A DNA stretch of 64,000 nucleotides from an uncultured Clostridia bacterium (lineage in GTDB: Bacteria > Bacillota > Clostridia > CAKSNL01 > HGM11501), in the NCBI GenBank assembly GCA_934476235.1, contig CAKSNL010000002.1:310001-374000 (forward strand), in the 5' to 3' direction. Position numbers and translations under genes: made by a program. The notes beneath the pieces are model-generated. The model searched no databases. It worked only from the letters and a program-made list of their open reading frames with translations, and was not told the origin of the DNA. Shown piece by piece: positions 16,722 through 24,251 of this stretch (positions are counted from its first letter, which is position 1; every line of letters starts with the position of its first letter).

Positions 16722-17555
16722 CTACAGCATTTTGCTGCTGTCGCGGCGATATTTGCCGGGCGATAAGCCGAAATGCTTTTTAAAGCACTTGATGAAGTAT
16801 GCGTACGATTCGAAGCTGCACATTTCCGCAATCCGGGCGACGGGAAGCTCCGTGGTTAAAAGAAGCTTATATGCTTTTTGAAGCCGAAGCTCAATGATAT
16901 GCGAGTGGATGGTCTTTCCCGTATATTCCTTGAAAACGCGCCCCAGGTGGTTGGGGTGGAACGAAAAAGCCTCGGCAATGTCCGAATTGGATATGGATTC
17001 GAGATAATGCTTGCTTAAATAGGAAAGAAGCTTTTTTATGTTTTCCGGCGTGCGGTCGTACCGCGTGAAAATGAGAGACTCCGTAACGAATGACTTTAAG
17101 AGTGACGAAATGCTTTCTGCGTATAAAAAATCCTTTTTCGTGAACCGGTCAAACATTGCGGAAAAGGTTTCGCCGGAGTCTGCGGGAGACGATAAAAACA
17201 GGGGAAACATAGGGCTCGTTTTATGCGAAATGATTCTGCCTTCGGAAAAGGCGGGGAGTATGTCGGGGCGGATGGGCTTTATGCCGACAAGCGAACCGTC
17301 AAAAATAAAGTCGAAATTTAAGACATAGTATTCAGCACCCGCGCCGGAGACTATTTTATATCCCATGGCGGGCGGGATGATTACGCACTGATTTTCACAA
17401 AGCGTCTTAATTCCCGGTTCTAAGAAGACCTTTAATTTTCCCGATGACACAAAAAAGAGCCTGTGGTCGTAAGCCGCGACTGCCTCTTTATATTCCGTGC
17501 CGGCGTTCCGTTTGTCAATATAGCGCACATATGGGTTGAACTGTGAAATATCCAT
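16722..17555 (-). CDS. AraC-family transcriptional regulator
   Basis: A 277-residue regulator. The N-terminal ~150 residues look like a cupin-type sensor, with RLFFVSSGKLKVFLEPG and CVIIPPAMGYKI as strand motifs. The C-terminal 100 residues contain two helix-turn-helix units, FHPNHLGRVFKEYTGKTIHS and VARIAEMCSFESYAYFIKCF, ending with the AraC signature GLSPGKYRR. It is divergent from the GH-like gene at 17656, with 100 bases between starts. That arrangement usually means it activates that gene in response to a sugar. The effector is unknown. Confidence 0.9.
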   Translation of the reverse strand: MDISQFNPYVRYIDKRNAGTEYKEAVAAYDHRLFFVSSGKLKVFLEPGIKTLCENQCVIIPPAMGYKIVSGAGAEYYVLNFDFIFDGSLVGIKPIRPDILPAFSEGRIISHKTSPMFPLFLSSPADSGETFSAMFDRFTKKDFLYAESISSLLKSFVTESLIFTRYDRTPENIKKLLSYLSKHYLESISNSDIAEAFSFHPNHLGRVFKEYTGKTIHSHIIELRLQKAYKLLLTTELPVARIAEMCSFESYAYFIKCFKKHFGLSPGKYRRDSSKML

Positions 17556-17604
17556 GTGTACCTCCGATTGCGTGTTTTGTTATATTTTTAAATTGTTTAG
17601 TACA

Positions 17605-17633
17605 TTGATTATAACACAACGCTTTGATATAAT
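17605..17633 (+). promoter_or_regulatory. Promoter of the GH-like gene with overlapping dyad
   Basis: TTGATT (17605-17610) and TATAAT (17628-17633) with 17 bp between. A perfect 9-bp inverted repeat, TTGATTATA (17605-17613) / TATAATCAA (17628-17636), overlaps both boxes and could be an operator. Confidence 0.7.
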
Positions 17634-17655
17634 CAATACAAAAGAAGGTGTTTTT

Positions 17656-19362
17656 ATGCTTGAAACGGTAATTAATTATATTGACGGAACAAATGAAAAA
17701 ACAAAGCTTTGCCCGGAAGAGGAAAACGGCGTGAAAACGGCAGCGCTCAGCGTTAAAGAGCTTGATTATGAAAAAATTGCGTCGATAGACGTTTTGTTAA
17801 ATGAGGAAGAGATAAAAGCGGGCGACGGGGGCTTTTTCCTTGTACCGGGAAATAACAGACTTCAGGATTCGGCAATCGGATATTTTAAGGAACATGCCGA
17901 TGCGGAGCTTGAGCTTGCAAACCCCAAGATGACGGTTTTCGGAATCAATCACAATAATAAAGCTTATATAGCCTTTGCGACCGGAATGAAGGAGATCGCG
18001 TGGCATTATATTAAAATTAAGGACAATAAGTATTATTTTTATATGCGCTTTGCGGTAAGGAGCGAGGAGCTTTATGAGGACATTGCGCTTCGCGTGCATA
18101 CCCTTTCGGGTGACCTTTCGTACAGTGCGATGGCAAGAAGCTACAGAGCATACCTTTTGAATAACGGCTATAAAACGATTAAAGAACGCCTTCACCCGGC
18201 GCTTTCCTATGCGGCGGACACGATGTATGTCCGAATCAGAATGGGGTGGAAGCCCGTGCCCTGCACGGTGCTTGAGCAGACGGAGGAGACAGAGCCCGAA
18301 ATGCACGTTGCCTGCACCTTTTCAGATGTTGAAAATTTGATGCGCGAGTATAAAAAAGCCGGCATAGATAAGGCGGAGTTTTGCCTTGTCGGCTTTAATA
18401 AAAGCGGACATGACGGGCGCTGGCCGCAGATTTTCCCGATTGAGGAGCGCCTCGGCGGCGAAGAGGGGCTTAAAAAGCTTATAAAGACCGCGCACAGCCT
18501 TGGCTATACCGTTTGCTGCCACACGAACAGTACGGACGGATACACGATTGCAAATAACCTTTCGGATTCCGACATTGCAAGGAAGAAGAACGGCGAAAAA
18601 TCGGTCAACTGCGAATACTGGTCGGGCGGCAGAATGTATAACGTCTGCCCGAAAAGGGGATATGAGATAAGCGAAGAGACCTTGCCGCCTCTTGCAAAGC
18701 TCGGCTTTTCCGGGACGCATTATATCGACGTTATAACCGCGACTCCGCCGAGAAACTGCTACTCTGATGAACACAAGGTCAACTATAAAGAGGGCGTCGA
18801 GTGGTTTGACAAGCTCTTTATCCTTTCGCGCAGGCTTTTCGGATGCATCGGAAGTGAGTGCTCGTTCACGCATAACTATAAGTATCTGGACTATGTGCTC
18901 TATGACACGTTCAGAAAATGCCTTAAAAATGAAAGACAGGCGGACGAGCCGGATTTTGCGGACGAGTTTGTGCCGTTTTTACAGCTCGTGTTCCACGGAA
19001 TCGTGCTTTCAAATCCTCAGGCGTCAACCGTCAATGCGGCGCTTTCAGCTGACCCCGCGGCAATGCTTAAGATGATTGAATACGGAGGGCGACCGGCAAT
19101 CTATTACTATTCAAAATTCGTTTCCAACGGTAAGGACTGGATGGGGGATACCGATTTCAGAATGACTACACCCGAGGAGCTTGAAGAAGGCGTCCGCGCG
19201 GCAAAGAAAACGTATGACATTTATGAAGGGCTTTCATTCCTTCAGTACGAGCTTATGGAAAGCCACGAAAAGCTTTCGGAGGGCGTCTATAAAACAACGT
19301 ATTCGGACGGGACAAGTGTCACGGTCGACTATAACAAAAACACATATACCGTCGAAAAATGA
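17656..19362 (+). CDS. Putative cytosolic glycoside hydrolase-like protein (DUF5696-like)
   Basis: A 568-residue protein without a signal peptide. The first ~190 residues look like a beta-sandwich domain; the rest looks like a (beta/alpha)8 barrel with acidic strand ends (for example GIDKAEFCLVGFNKSGHDG and GTHYIDVITATPPRNC). The pattern resembles the DUF5696 / GH-like proteins of gut Clostridia, but I cannot assign a numbered GH family with certainty. The ATG at 17656 follows GAAGGTG; an upstream in-frame start has no ribosome site and would overlap the promoter. It is divergent from an AraC regulator and has its own promoter and terminator. The most likely role is cleavage of an imported oligosaccharide. 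Confidence 0.6.
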   Translation: MLETVINYIDGTNEKTKLCPEEENGVKTAALSVKELDYEKIASIDVLLNEEEIKAGDGGFFLVPGNNRLQDSAIGYFKEHADAELELANPKMTVFGINHNNKAYIAFATGMKEIAWHYIKIKDNKYYFYMRFAVRSEELYEDIALRVHTLSGDLSYSAMARSYRAYLLNNGYKTIKERLHPALSYAADTMYVRIRMGWKPVPCTVLEQTEETEPEMHVACTFSDVENLMREYKKAGIDKAEFCLVGFNKSGHDGRWPQIFPIEERLGGEEGLKKLIKTAHSLGYTVCCHTNSTDGYTIANNLSDSDIARKKNGEKSVNCEYWSGGRMYNVCPKRGYEISEETLPPLAKLGFSGTHYIDVITATPPRNCYSDEHKVNYKEGVEWFDKLFILSRRLFGCIGSECSFTHNYKYLDYVLYDTFRKCLKNERQADEPDFADEFVPFLQLVFHGIVLSNPQASTVNAALSADPAAMLKMIEYGGRPAIYYYSKFVSNGKDWMGDTDFRMTTPEELEEGVRAAKKTYDIYEGLSFLQYELMESHEKLSEGVYKTTYSDGTSVTVDYNKNTYTVEK

Positions 19363-19370
19363 GAAAAAAT

Positions 19371-19416
19371 GCGGCAGGCGGGGCTTTTGCTTTTGCCTGC
19401 CGCAATAACCGTTTTT
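19371..19416 (+). terminator. Terminator of the GH-like gene
   Basis: Stem GCGGCAGGC (19371-19379) / GCCTGCCGC (19395-19403), perfectly paired, followed by a T-rich stretch (GTTTTTGTTTT) eight bases later. Confidence 0.75.
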
Positions 19417-19428
19417 GTTTTACGATTG

Positions 19429-19457
19429 TTGACATTTTGCTGACAGTGTGATATAAT
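19429..19457 (+). promoter_or_regulatory. Consensus promoter P1 of the secreted discoidin gene
   Basis: TTGACA (19429-19434) and TATAAT (19452-19457), 17-bp spacer: a perfect consensus match. It lies about 365 bases before the start codon at 19822, with a second consensus promoter 67 bases downstream. Confidence 0.75.
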
Positions 19458-19495
19458 TAAAGAAAGAAATTTTGTGAAAATCCTCTAAAAAGGAG

Positions 19496-19525
19496 TTGAC
19501 AGATTGTATGACCGCAGCGTATAAT
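19496..19525 (+). promoter_or_regulatory. Consensus promoter P2, abutting a tetranucleotide tract
   Basis: TTGACA (19496-19501) and TATAAT (19520-19525) with 18 bp between. The last base of the -10 box is also the first base of the TACA repeat, so the transcription start point falls within the repeat. Confidence 0.75.
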
Positions 19526-19569
19526 ACATACATACATACATACATACATACATACATACATACATACAT
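19524..19569 (+). repeat. Tetranucleotide microsatellite, (TACA) x 11
   Basis: Eleven uninterrupted copies of TACA from 19525 to 19568, plus one partial base on each side. Such tracts change length by slipped-strand mispairing. It lies at the transcription start of promoter P2 and is flanked by an imperfect inverted repeat, ACCGCAGCG (19511-19519) / CGTTGCGGT (19593-19601), 8 of 9 paired. Confidence 0.9.
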
Positions 19570-19607
19570 GCATAGTATTATGTAGTTTTTTTCGTTGCGG
19601 TTATAAG

Positions 19608-19656
19608 GCACATATGCCGTTTTCACCGGTCGGGTGATAAGGGCATATGTGCTTTT
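19608..19656 (+). promoter_or_regulatory. Leader hairpin, possible attenuator
   Basis: Perfect 11-bp arms GCACATATGCC (19608-19618) / GGCATATGTGC (19642-19652) with a nested TCACC/GGTGA stem in the loop, followed by TTTTGCGTTT. It lies in the roughly 290-base leader between promoter P2 and the start codon. It could be a weak terminator or a protein site. The rest of the leader, to 19815, shows nothing that I recognise. Confidence 0.5.
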
Positions 19657-19821
19657 GCGTTTAAAAATCAGCCTGAAACGGCTTATTTTAGCGGAAACGG
19701 CTCATTTTCGCGGCAATATGACATTGAAAGGTGGTAAAAGGAAGGAACGGCTTTAAGCTAAAAAGAAGGAACAGCATGCAGCATTGGCTTTGACATATAA
19801 AAAACAAAGGGAGGAATTATT

Positions 19822-22800
19822 GTGAGGAAATTTTTATCAGTTTTGCTTGCACTGTGCATGATGATAACTCTTTGCACGGCGCTTGCGGCAGTGCCTTCGT
19901 CAGCGGCGGATGTTACATATTCTGACTATCTTGATGACGAGTATGACGCTGCAAACTTCAGCATCACGGTGAAGGACAGCCGTGGACTTAACGCCGGAAT
20001 ATTCGACCCCGGTATGAATGTTAATGCGATCAAATACCTTTATGATAACGGATACGAAGGGTATGATACGGTCGGCAAAAAGTACATTGTTGAGGCGAAT
20101 GACGAAGGCGGATACACCATCAAGGAAGGAACGGGCACAGGCTATAAGTTTGAGGACCGTTCCGGAATACTGAAAAAGAGGGACGGTAATATCCCGCATT
20201 TCGGAGGATACTGGCACTCGGATGAACAGGGCTCTCTGCCGATAAACAAATTCCCGATTGATATGGATATTCACCTTGGCAGCGAACCGGTTACAATATC
20301 CGGCGTCAGAGTATATCCCCGCCGGGACAGCGGCACCAGCGGCACAATAAAAACGTATGAGGTGTGGGTCAAGTTCAGCTCAGGCGATGACTGGCACTAC
20401 CTTTACACCGACGGAAACAAGTGCAATGTAAAGTCGACAATAACGACATCGTTCGGCTATAATGCCAAGGTAACCGATATCAGAGTCAGAGTAACGGAAA
20501 GCTATTCTGCAGTGCTTTCCAAAAATGTCAGTGATTTCGGAAATTACGCTTACTTTAATGTTGGCTGGGTGACTGTGTTAAAGCCGTATAATGACGGAAG
20601 CTCGGTATATTCTGCTGCACCGGCAACCGTTACAAGTGCGAATGAAATCGACGAGCTCTCCGTAAACGCGGTTAACGGACGCTACGGCTGGGACAACTTA
20701 AACACCGCCCGCGCGCTTAAGGGAATGGATTCTGACCTTTCAACCGTTGCGACGACCAACGGAACCGTGTTAATGGATTTGGGGCAGAAGGTCAGATTCT
20801 CCGGAATCAGAATTTATCCCCCGAAGGACGGTCAAAACTTCATACAAGGAACGGAATTTCACAAGTATATTAAAAACATTGCGCTCTTCTTAACGAATAA
20901 CGATGAATTGAGCATGACCTATACCGGAAAAGCGAACGATGATTTCTATGCCGAAGCCGGACTCGGCAAGGTCATTTCGAGCACACTGAATCTTGAGGAT
21001 TATTATCCGGCGACAGCTTCGGGAGAAAAGGACTATACGAAGCCCGTGACGATTCTTTTCGGCAGAAACATCACGGCGAGGACGATAGCGTTAAATTCCT
21101 GCTCACAGGTTGCAAATAACAGAGACTACGGCGGAGTAGGCGAGATAAGACTTATAAAGGCGGACACGGCGGACGAAAAGTATTTTGAAAATACCATCGA
21201 GTGGGACGAAACACCTTCGGTTACGTTTGAGCTTTCAAAGTCAGGTAATTCAGAGGGTACAAACGCGGCACTTTTTGACCGTTCCGTAGCAACAAGCGGC
21301 AATCCCAACAGAACGGAGATTTACAAAGGATACAACACTACGGGCTTATTAAGCGGCGAGACTGTCACGATGACGATTGACTTGAAAAAGCAGTACACCT
21401 TCTCGGCAGTCCGCGTTGTCGGAAGATACGGTCAGCCCAATCAGGCTATAATGAGCGGTATCCTTTCCGTCAGCAACGACGGAACCAACTGGGCGGACGC
21501 ATATCTTCACACGGAAGGTACGTCGACAAACATGAAGAGTCTTAACGGATACAACGTCAAGGTTTATCCGTCAACTCAGGATATGTATACCGATATGAAG
21601 GTGAGAACCTTTGACAACAACTACAACGTAACCGCGCAGTACATTAAGATCAAGGTATTAAAGACGTGCAGCGACCATTTCACCGCACAGGAAATTGCGC
21701 TTGTTAATGAGGACAGCTCGCTTACAACGCTTTCAGTGGCAGACTTTGCGGGCGCGGCGGTCGATACGCGTGTTGCCGGAAGCGTTGAGCAGGCAAAAAC
21801 ACTTGCGGCGGCAGAAAACTTTGTGTCCGAGATGAGCGATAGCTATAGCTCGGCATTTTCCGACGCAAAGGTTGCCTATGACGCGGCGACGGTGACTGAG
21901 AGCACCGCTGCGGCATTCGGTACCGCTTCTGGCGTGAGTGACCACACCGCGAACGACGGGTGCAGCGATAAATATGCTCCGGCGATCGGTCTTACCCCGC
22001 TGACGGACGGATTCATAAGCGCGGCGACGGATAAGGGCGCATACTATATAGTGCGCGGAGACCATGTAGTGTTCCCGAATGCAAACCAGTATTTTTACAT
22101 CACAGTTCCGGTTGAGACGACCGATTCATTCACCGGCATCCGCTTCTACTCAAGAAAAGGAGACGGCAACACTAATTACGGTCTCGGAAACTGCGCACAG
22201 AAAGTAACTGTAAAGCTCTACGGAGCAGACGGTTCCGAAAGCGTTGAATCCGGAGTTCTCACCGCGACAAAGGGCAAGCAGTGCTCAACATCGGGCAGCG
22301 ACATTATGTATACCGACATAAGCCTTAAGTTTAACGATAAGGCGGTAAGGCTTACGGATGTTTCCAAGATCGAGATTACCGTTCTCATGAATTTCGGCGG
22401 CGAAAACGGCGGAAACAACCACTGGGGCGCCGAGGAAATAAGGCTCTTAAACGATTCTTCCGTAACAAACGAAAAAACCGTTGCAGCCCTTTCTTCCGAG
22501 CTTGCGGATGAGGAAAAGAAAAATTCCGTCAAGATTGAGATAACGGGCGCCGAGAGCGGAATCTATGAGGCGACGGAGACAGCAGAGTCCACCGGTATCA
22601 TCAGATTTATTACAAAGTTCGGCGAGATAAAAGAAGGCACCGAAATAACCGAATTCGGGACATATGTTATTAAGCAAGGCAGCGAGAATTTCGGCGCGGA
22701 CAGCGAGACGGCGAATAATGGCAACTGCGCTTCCTATACTGTCGGAAGCGAGATTGTGCCGAACGCTCCCGAAGCGGGCAATACCTACTCGGTTGACGTA

Positions 22801-22938
22801 GAGGATATTCCGCAGGACTATTGGAACACCCCGGTCATCGCGATAAGCTTTGCTAAGATAAAAGGCTATGACAACCTTATAATAAGCGGCGTGAAGGTTA
22901 TTGACAAGGTTAACAGCTCGAATATACTTTCAAAATAA
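19822..22938 (+). CDS. Large secreted protein with repeated discoidin (F5/8 type C)-like domains
   Basis: A 1038-residue exported protein starting at GTG 13 bases after GGGAGGAAT. It has a signal peptide (about residues 1-29, cleavage near SSAA-D). At least four discoidin-like modules follow, each with a sandwich pattern: a conserved 'V-I-YP-(R/K)' strand (ISGVRVYPRRD, FSGIRIYPPKD, FSAVRVVGRYG, FTGIRFYSRKG) and an end motif such as 'A-EIRL'. These folds usually bind glycans. No catalytic domain, sortase signal or SLH anchor is visible, so it may be released or held by partners. It is followed 15 bases later by a 51-residue peptide gene, and is driven by tandem promoters with a microsatellite in the leader. 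The ligand is unknown. Confidence 0.8.
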   Translation: MRKFLSVLLALCMMITLCTALAAVPSSAADVTYSDYLDDEYDAANFSITVKDSRGLNAGIFDPGMNVNAIKYLYDNGYEGYDTVGKKYIVEANDEGGYTIKEGTGTGYKFEDRSGILKKRDGNIPHFGGYWHSDEQGSLPINKFPIDMDIHLGSEPVTISGVRVYPRRDSGTSGTIKTYEVWVKFSSGDDWHYLYTDGNKCNVKSTITTSFGYNAKVTDIRVRVTESYSAVLSKNVSDFGNYAYFNVGWVTVLKPYNDGSSVYSAAPATVTSANEIDELSVNAVNGRYGWDNLNTARALKGMDSDLSTVATTNGTVLMDLGQKVRFSGIRIYPPKDGQNFIQGTEFHKYIKNIALFLTNNDELSMTYTGKANDDFYAEAGLGKVISSTLNLEDYYPATASGEKDYTKPVTILFGRNITARTIALNSCSQVANNRDYGGVGEIRLIKADTADEKYFENTIEWDETPSVTFELSKSGNSEGTNAALFDRSVATSGNPNRTEIYKGYNTTGLLSGETVTMTIDLKKQYTFSAVRVVGRYGQPNQAIMSGILSVSNDGTNWADAYLHTEGTSTNMKSLNGYNVKVYPSTQDMYTDMKVRTFDNNYNVTAQYIKIKVLKTCSDHFTAQEIALVNEDSSLTTLSVADFAGAAVDTRVAGSVEQAKTLAAAENFVSEMSDSYSSAFSDAKVAYDAATVTESTAAAFGTASGVSDHTANDGCSDKYAPAIGLTPLTDGFISAATDKGAYYIVRGDHVVFPNANQYFYITVPVETTDSFTGIRFYSRKGDGNTNYGLGNCAQKVTVKLYGADGSESVESGVLTATKGKQCSTSGSDIMYTDISLKFNDKAVRLTDVSKIEITVLMNFGGENGGNNHWGAEEIRLLNDSSVTNEKTVAALSSELADEEKKNSVKIEITGAESGIYEATETAESTGIIRFITKFGEIKEGTEITEFGTYVIKQGSENFGADSETANNGNCASYTVGSEIVPNAPEAGNTYSVDVEDIPQDYWNTPVIAISFAKIKGYDNLIISGVKVIDKVNSSNILSK

Positions 22939-22953
22939 GGAGGAGTGGTAACA

Positions 22954-23109
22954 ATGAAAGAAAAGAAAACCTATATCGCTCCTTTGATGAGCGTAAATGA
23001 AATAAAGACTGAGGATGTCATCATGGCAAGCGGAAAGCTTACCGATACAACATTCAGCGGAGCATATATCAAGGCAGGAAAGGTATACGAGATAGACCTG
23101 ACCGAATAA
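22954..23109 (+). CDS. 51-residue peptide with conserved-looking leader
   Basis: A short gene with a strong ribosome site (AAGGAGGAG) 15 bases after the discoidin gene and closed by two terminators, so it is very likely translated. The peptide begins MKEKKTYIAPLMSVNEIKTE, continues DVIMASGKL and ends in a threonine/glycine-rich part with an acidic end (YEIDLTE). There is no signal peptide or cysteine. The basic start, the YIAP motif and the E(D)VI-ASG segment resemble small peptides that recur beside surface or peptide-maturation genes in Clostridia and Bacteroidota. Their function is not known to me. It could be a precursor peptide or a small partner of the large secreted protein. Confidence 0.7.
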   Translation: MKEKKTYIAPLMSVNEIKTEDVIMASGKLTDTTFSGAYIKAGKVYEIDLTE

Positions 23110-23161
23110 CGGCATCTTAATTACGATTAATAAGGCGAAAGCTTTATTATATGTTCCTTCC

Positions 23162-23192
23162 GCCCGGGGCAGTATTTGCCCCGGGCATCCTT
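23162..23192 (+). terminator. Terminator after the small peptide gene
   Basis: Perfect 10-bp stem GCCCGGGGCA (23162-23171) / TGCCCCGGGC (23177-23186), loop GTATT, followed by a short pyrimidine-rich stretch (ATCCTTT). The T run is weak, but a second terminator follows at 23214. Confidence 0.6.
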
Positions 23193-23213
23193 TAAATAAA
23201 AATACGTTTAAAT

Positions 23214-23254
23214 AAAAATACGCCCGCCTAAAGCGGGCGTATTTTTATTTTTTT
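23214..23254. terminator. Bidirectional terminator between convergent genes
   Basis: Stem AAAAATACGCCCGC (23214-23227) / GCGGGCGTATTTTT (23233-23246) with T runs on both strands. It serves the peptide gene on the plus strand and overlaps the end of the PocR-AraC gene on the minus strand. The 12-base sequence AAATAAAAATAC occurs twice just upstream. Confidence 0.85.
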
Positions 23255-24081
23255 GCGTAGCTCTTGCGGTAGACAAGAGGCGTTTCTCCGACGGTCTTTT
23301 TAAATAGCTTAAAAAAGTAATAGTAATTTTTAATACCGACAGACTCCGAAATGTCCTGAACCGAAAGCTGCGTTGTGCGGAGCAGCGTTGCGGCACGCGT
23401 CATCCTCTGATTGATAATATATTCGTTTAAAGAGCAGCCGCGGCTTTCGGAAAATTTGCGGTAAAGTGTGGAGCGCGAAATGTGGAATATCTCGCATATC
23501 TGCTCGGGAGATATATCATCGGACAGGTTTTCGCCGATATAGTCCATGACAGACTGAACAAGCGTGTCACCGCTTATATTGATGTAGTCCTTTATGAGAG
23601 TGTATTTTATTACGGAGTCCAGTATTCGTAATATCGCCTCAATATAATTATTGTCCGGATGCAAAAGCTCGTTATAGTATCCGCGGATGAGCTCTTTATC
23701 GGGCAGAATGTCGGAAACGCGCGCGTACACGGACTCGAAATCATCCGTCACAGCATACTGCCCGAAGGTGATGAAGCCTAATATCTCGTGCGTTGAAGTA
23801 TCGTTTACTATAGGAACTATGGTATCCATAAGCCCGGCATGGCATATCTGCGTTACCGCCTGCCCTTTTTTTATGCACTTTTCGTGAATGATCCGGTCGC
23901 ATCTGATGCAGCGCTCGGCACCCTCTTTGGTGCACCTTATCGCATTGCAGAAACGTGTATCATATTTACTGTAGGCAACGTCAATCATATTCTTGTCAAA
24001 AACTGTGAAATTGGTTCCGCTTATCTTCTTTAAATCGTTTAACAAATGGTCTATTCCCGCGACATCAAACATAATCTTCAT
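23245..24081 (-). CDS. AraC-family regulator with PocR sensory domain
   Basis: A 278-residue regulator. The N-terminal ~165 residues match the PocR ligand-binding domain: four cysteines (FCNAIRCTKEGAERCIRCD), then CHAGLMDTIVPIV and GFITFGQY. The C-terminal 100 residues have two helix-turn-helix units, ICEIFHISRSTLYRKFSESR and VQDISESVGIKNYYYFFKLF, with the AraC end motif VGETPLVYRK. The ATG follows GGAAGGAGCG. It is divergent from the GH-like secreted gene at 24252, with 170 bases between, and probably controls it and the discoidin genes. PocR domains bind small hydrocarbon or sugar-derived ligands; the ligand here is unknown. Confidence 0.88.
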   Translation of the reverse strand: MKIMFDVAGIDHLLNDLKKISGTNFTVFDKNMIDVAYSKYDTRFCNAIRCTKEGAERCIRCDRIIHEKCIKKGQAVTQICHAGLMDTIVPIVNDTSTHEILGFITFGQYAVTDDFESVYARVSDILPDKELIRGYYNELLHPDNNYIEAILRILDSVIKYTLIKDYINISGDTLVQSVMDYIGENLSDDISPEQICEIFHISRSTLYRKFSESRGCSLNEYIINQRMTRAATLLRTTQLSVQDISESVGIKNYYYFFKLFKKTVGETPLVYRKSYAKK

Positions 24082-24251
24082 ACAAAACGCTCCTTCCGTA
24101 CTTTTGATTATATCATCAGTAAAGATTTAAGTCAATTATTTTGATACGATATTGCAGTTTTTTGGTATGATAATGCATTGATTTTTTGACCAAAAATGAT
24201 AATATAAAAATAGGCAATACAGTCAAAATAACAAGAAGGGAAGGAATTGAA

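Noticed and set aside
19420..19626. Minus-strand open frame reading MYVC repeats across the microsatellite
   Set aside because: The open frame exists because a repeat whose four-base unit has no stop in that frame stays open. There is no ribosome site or family match, and the promoters run on the other strand.
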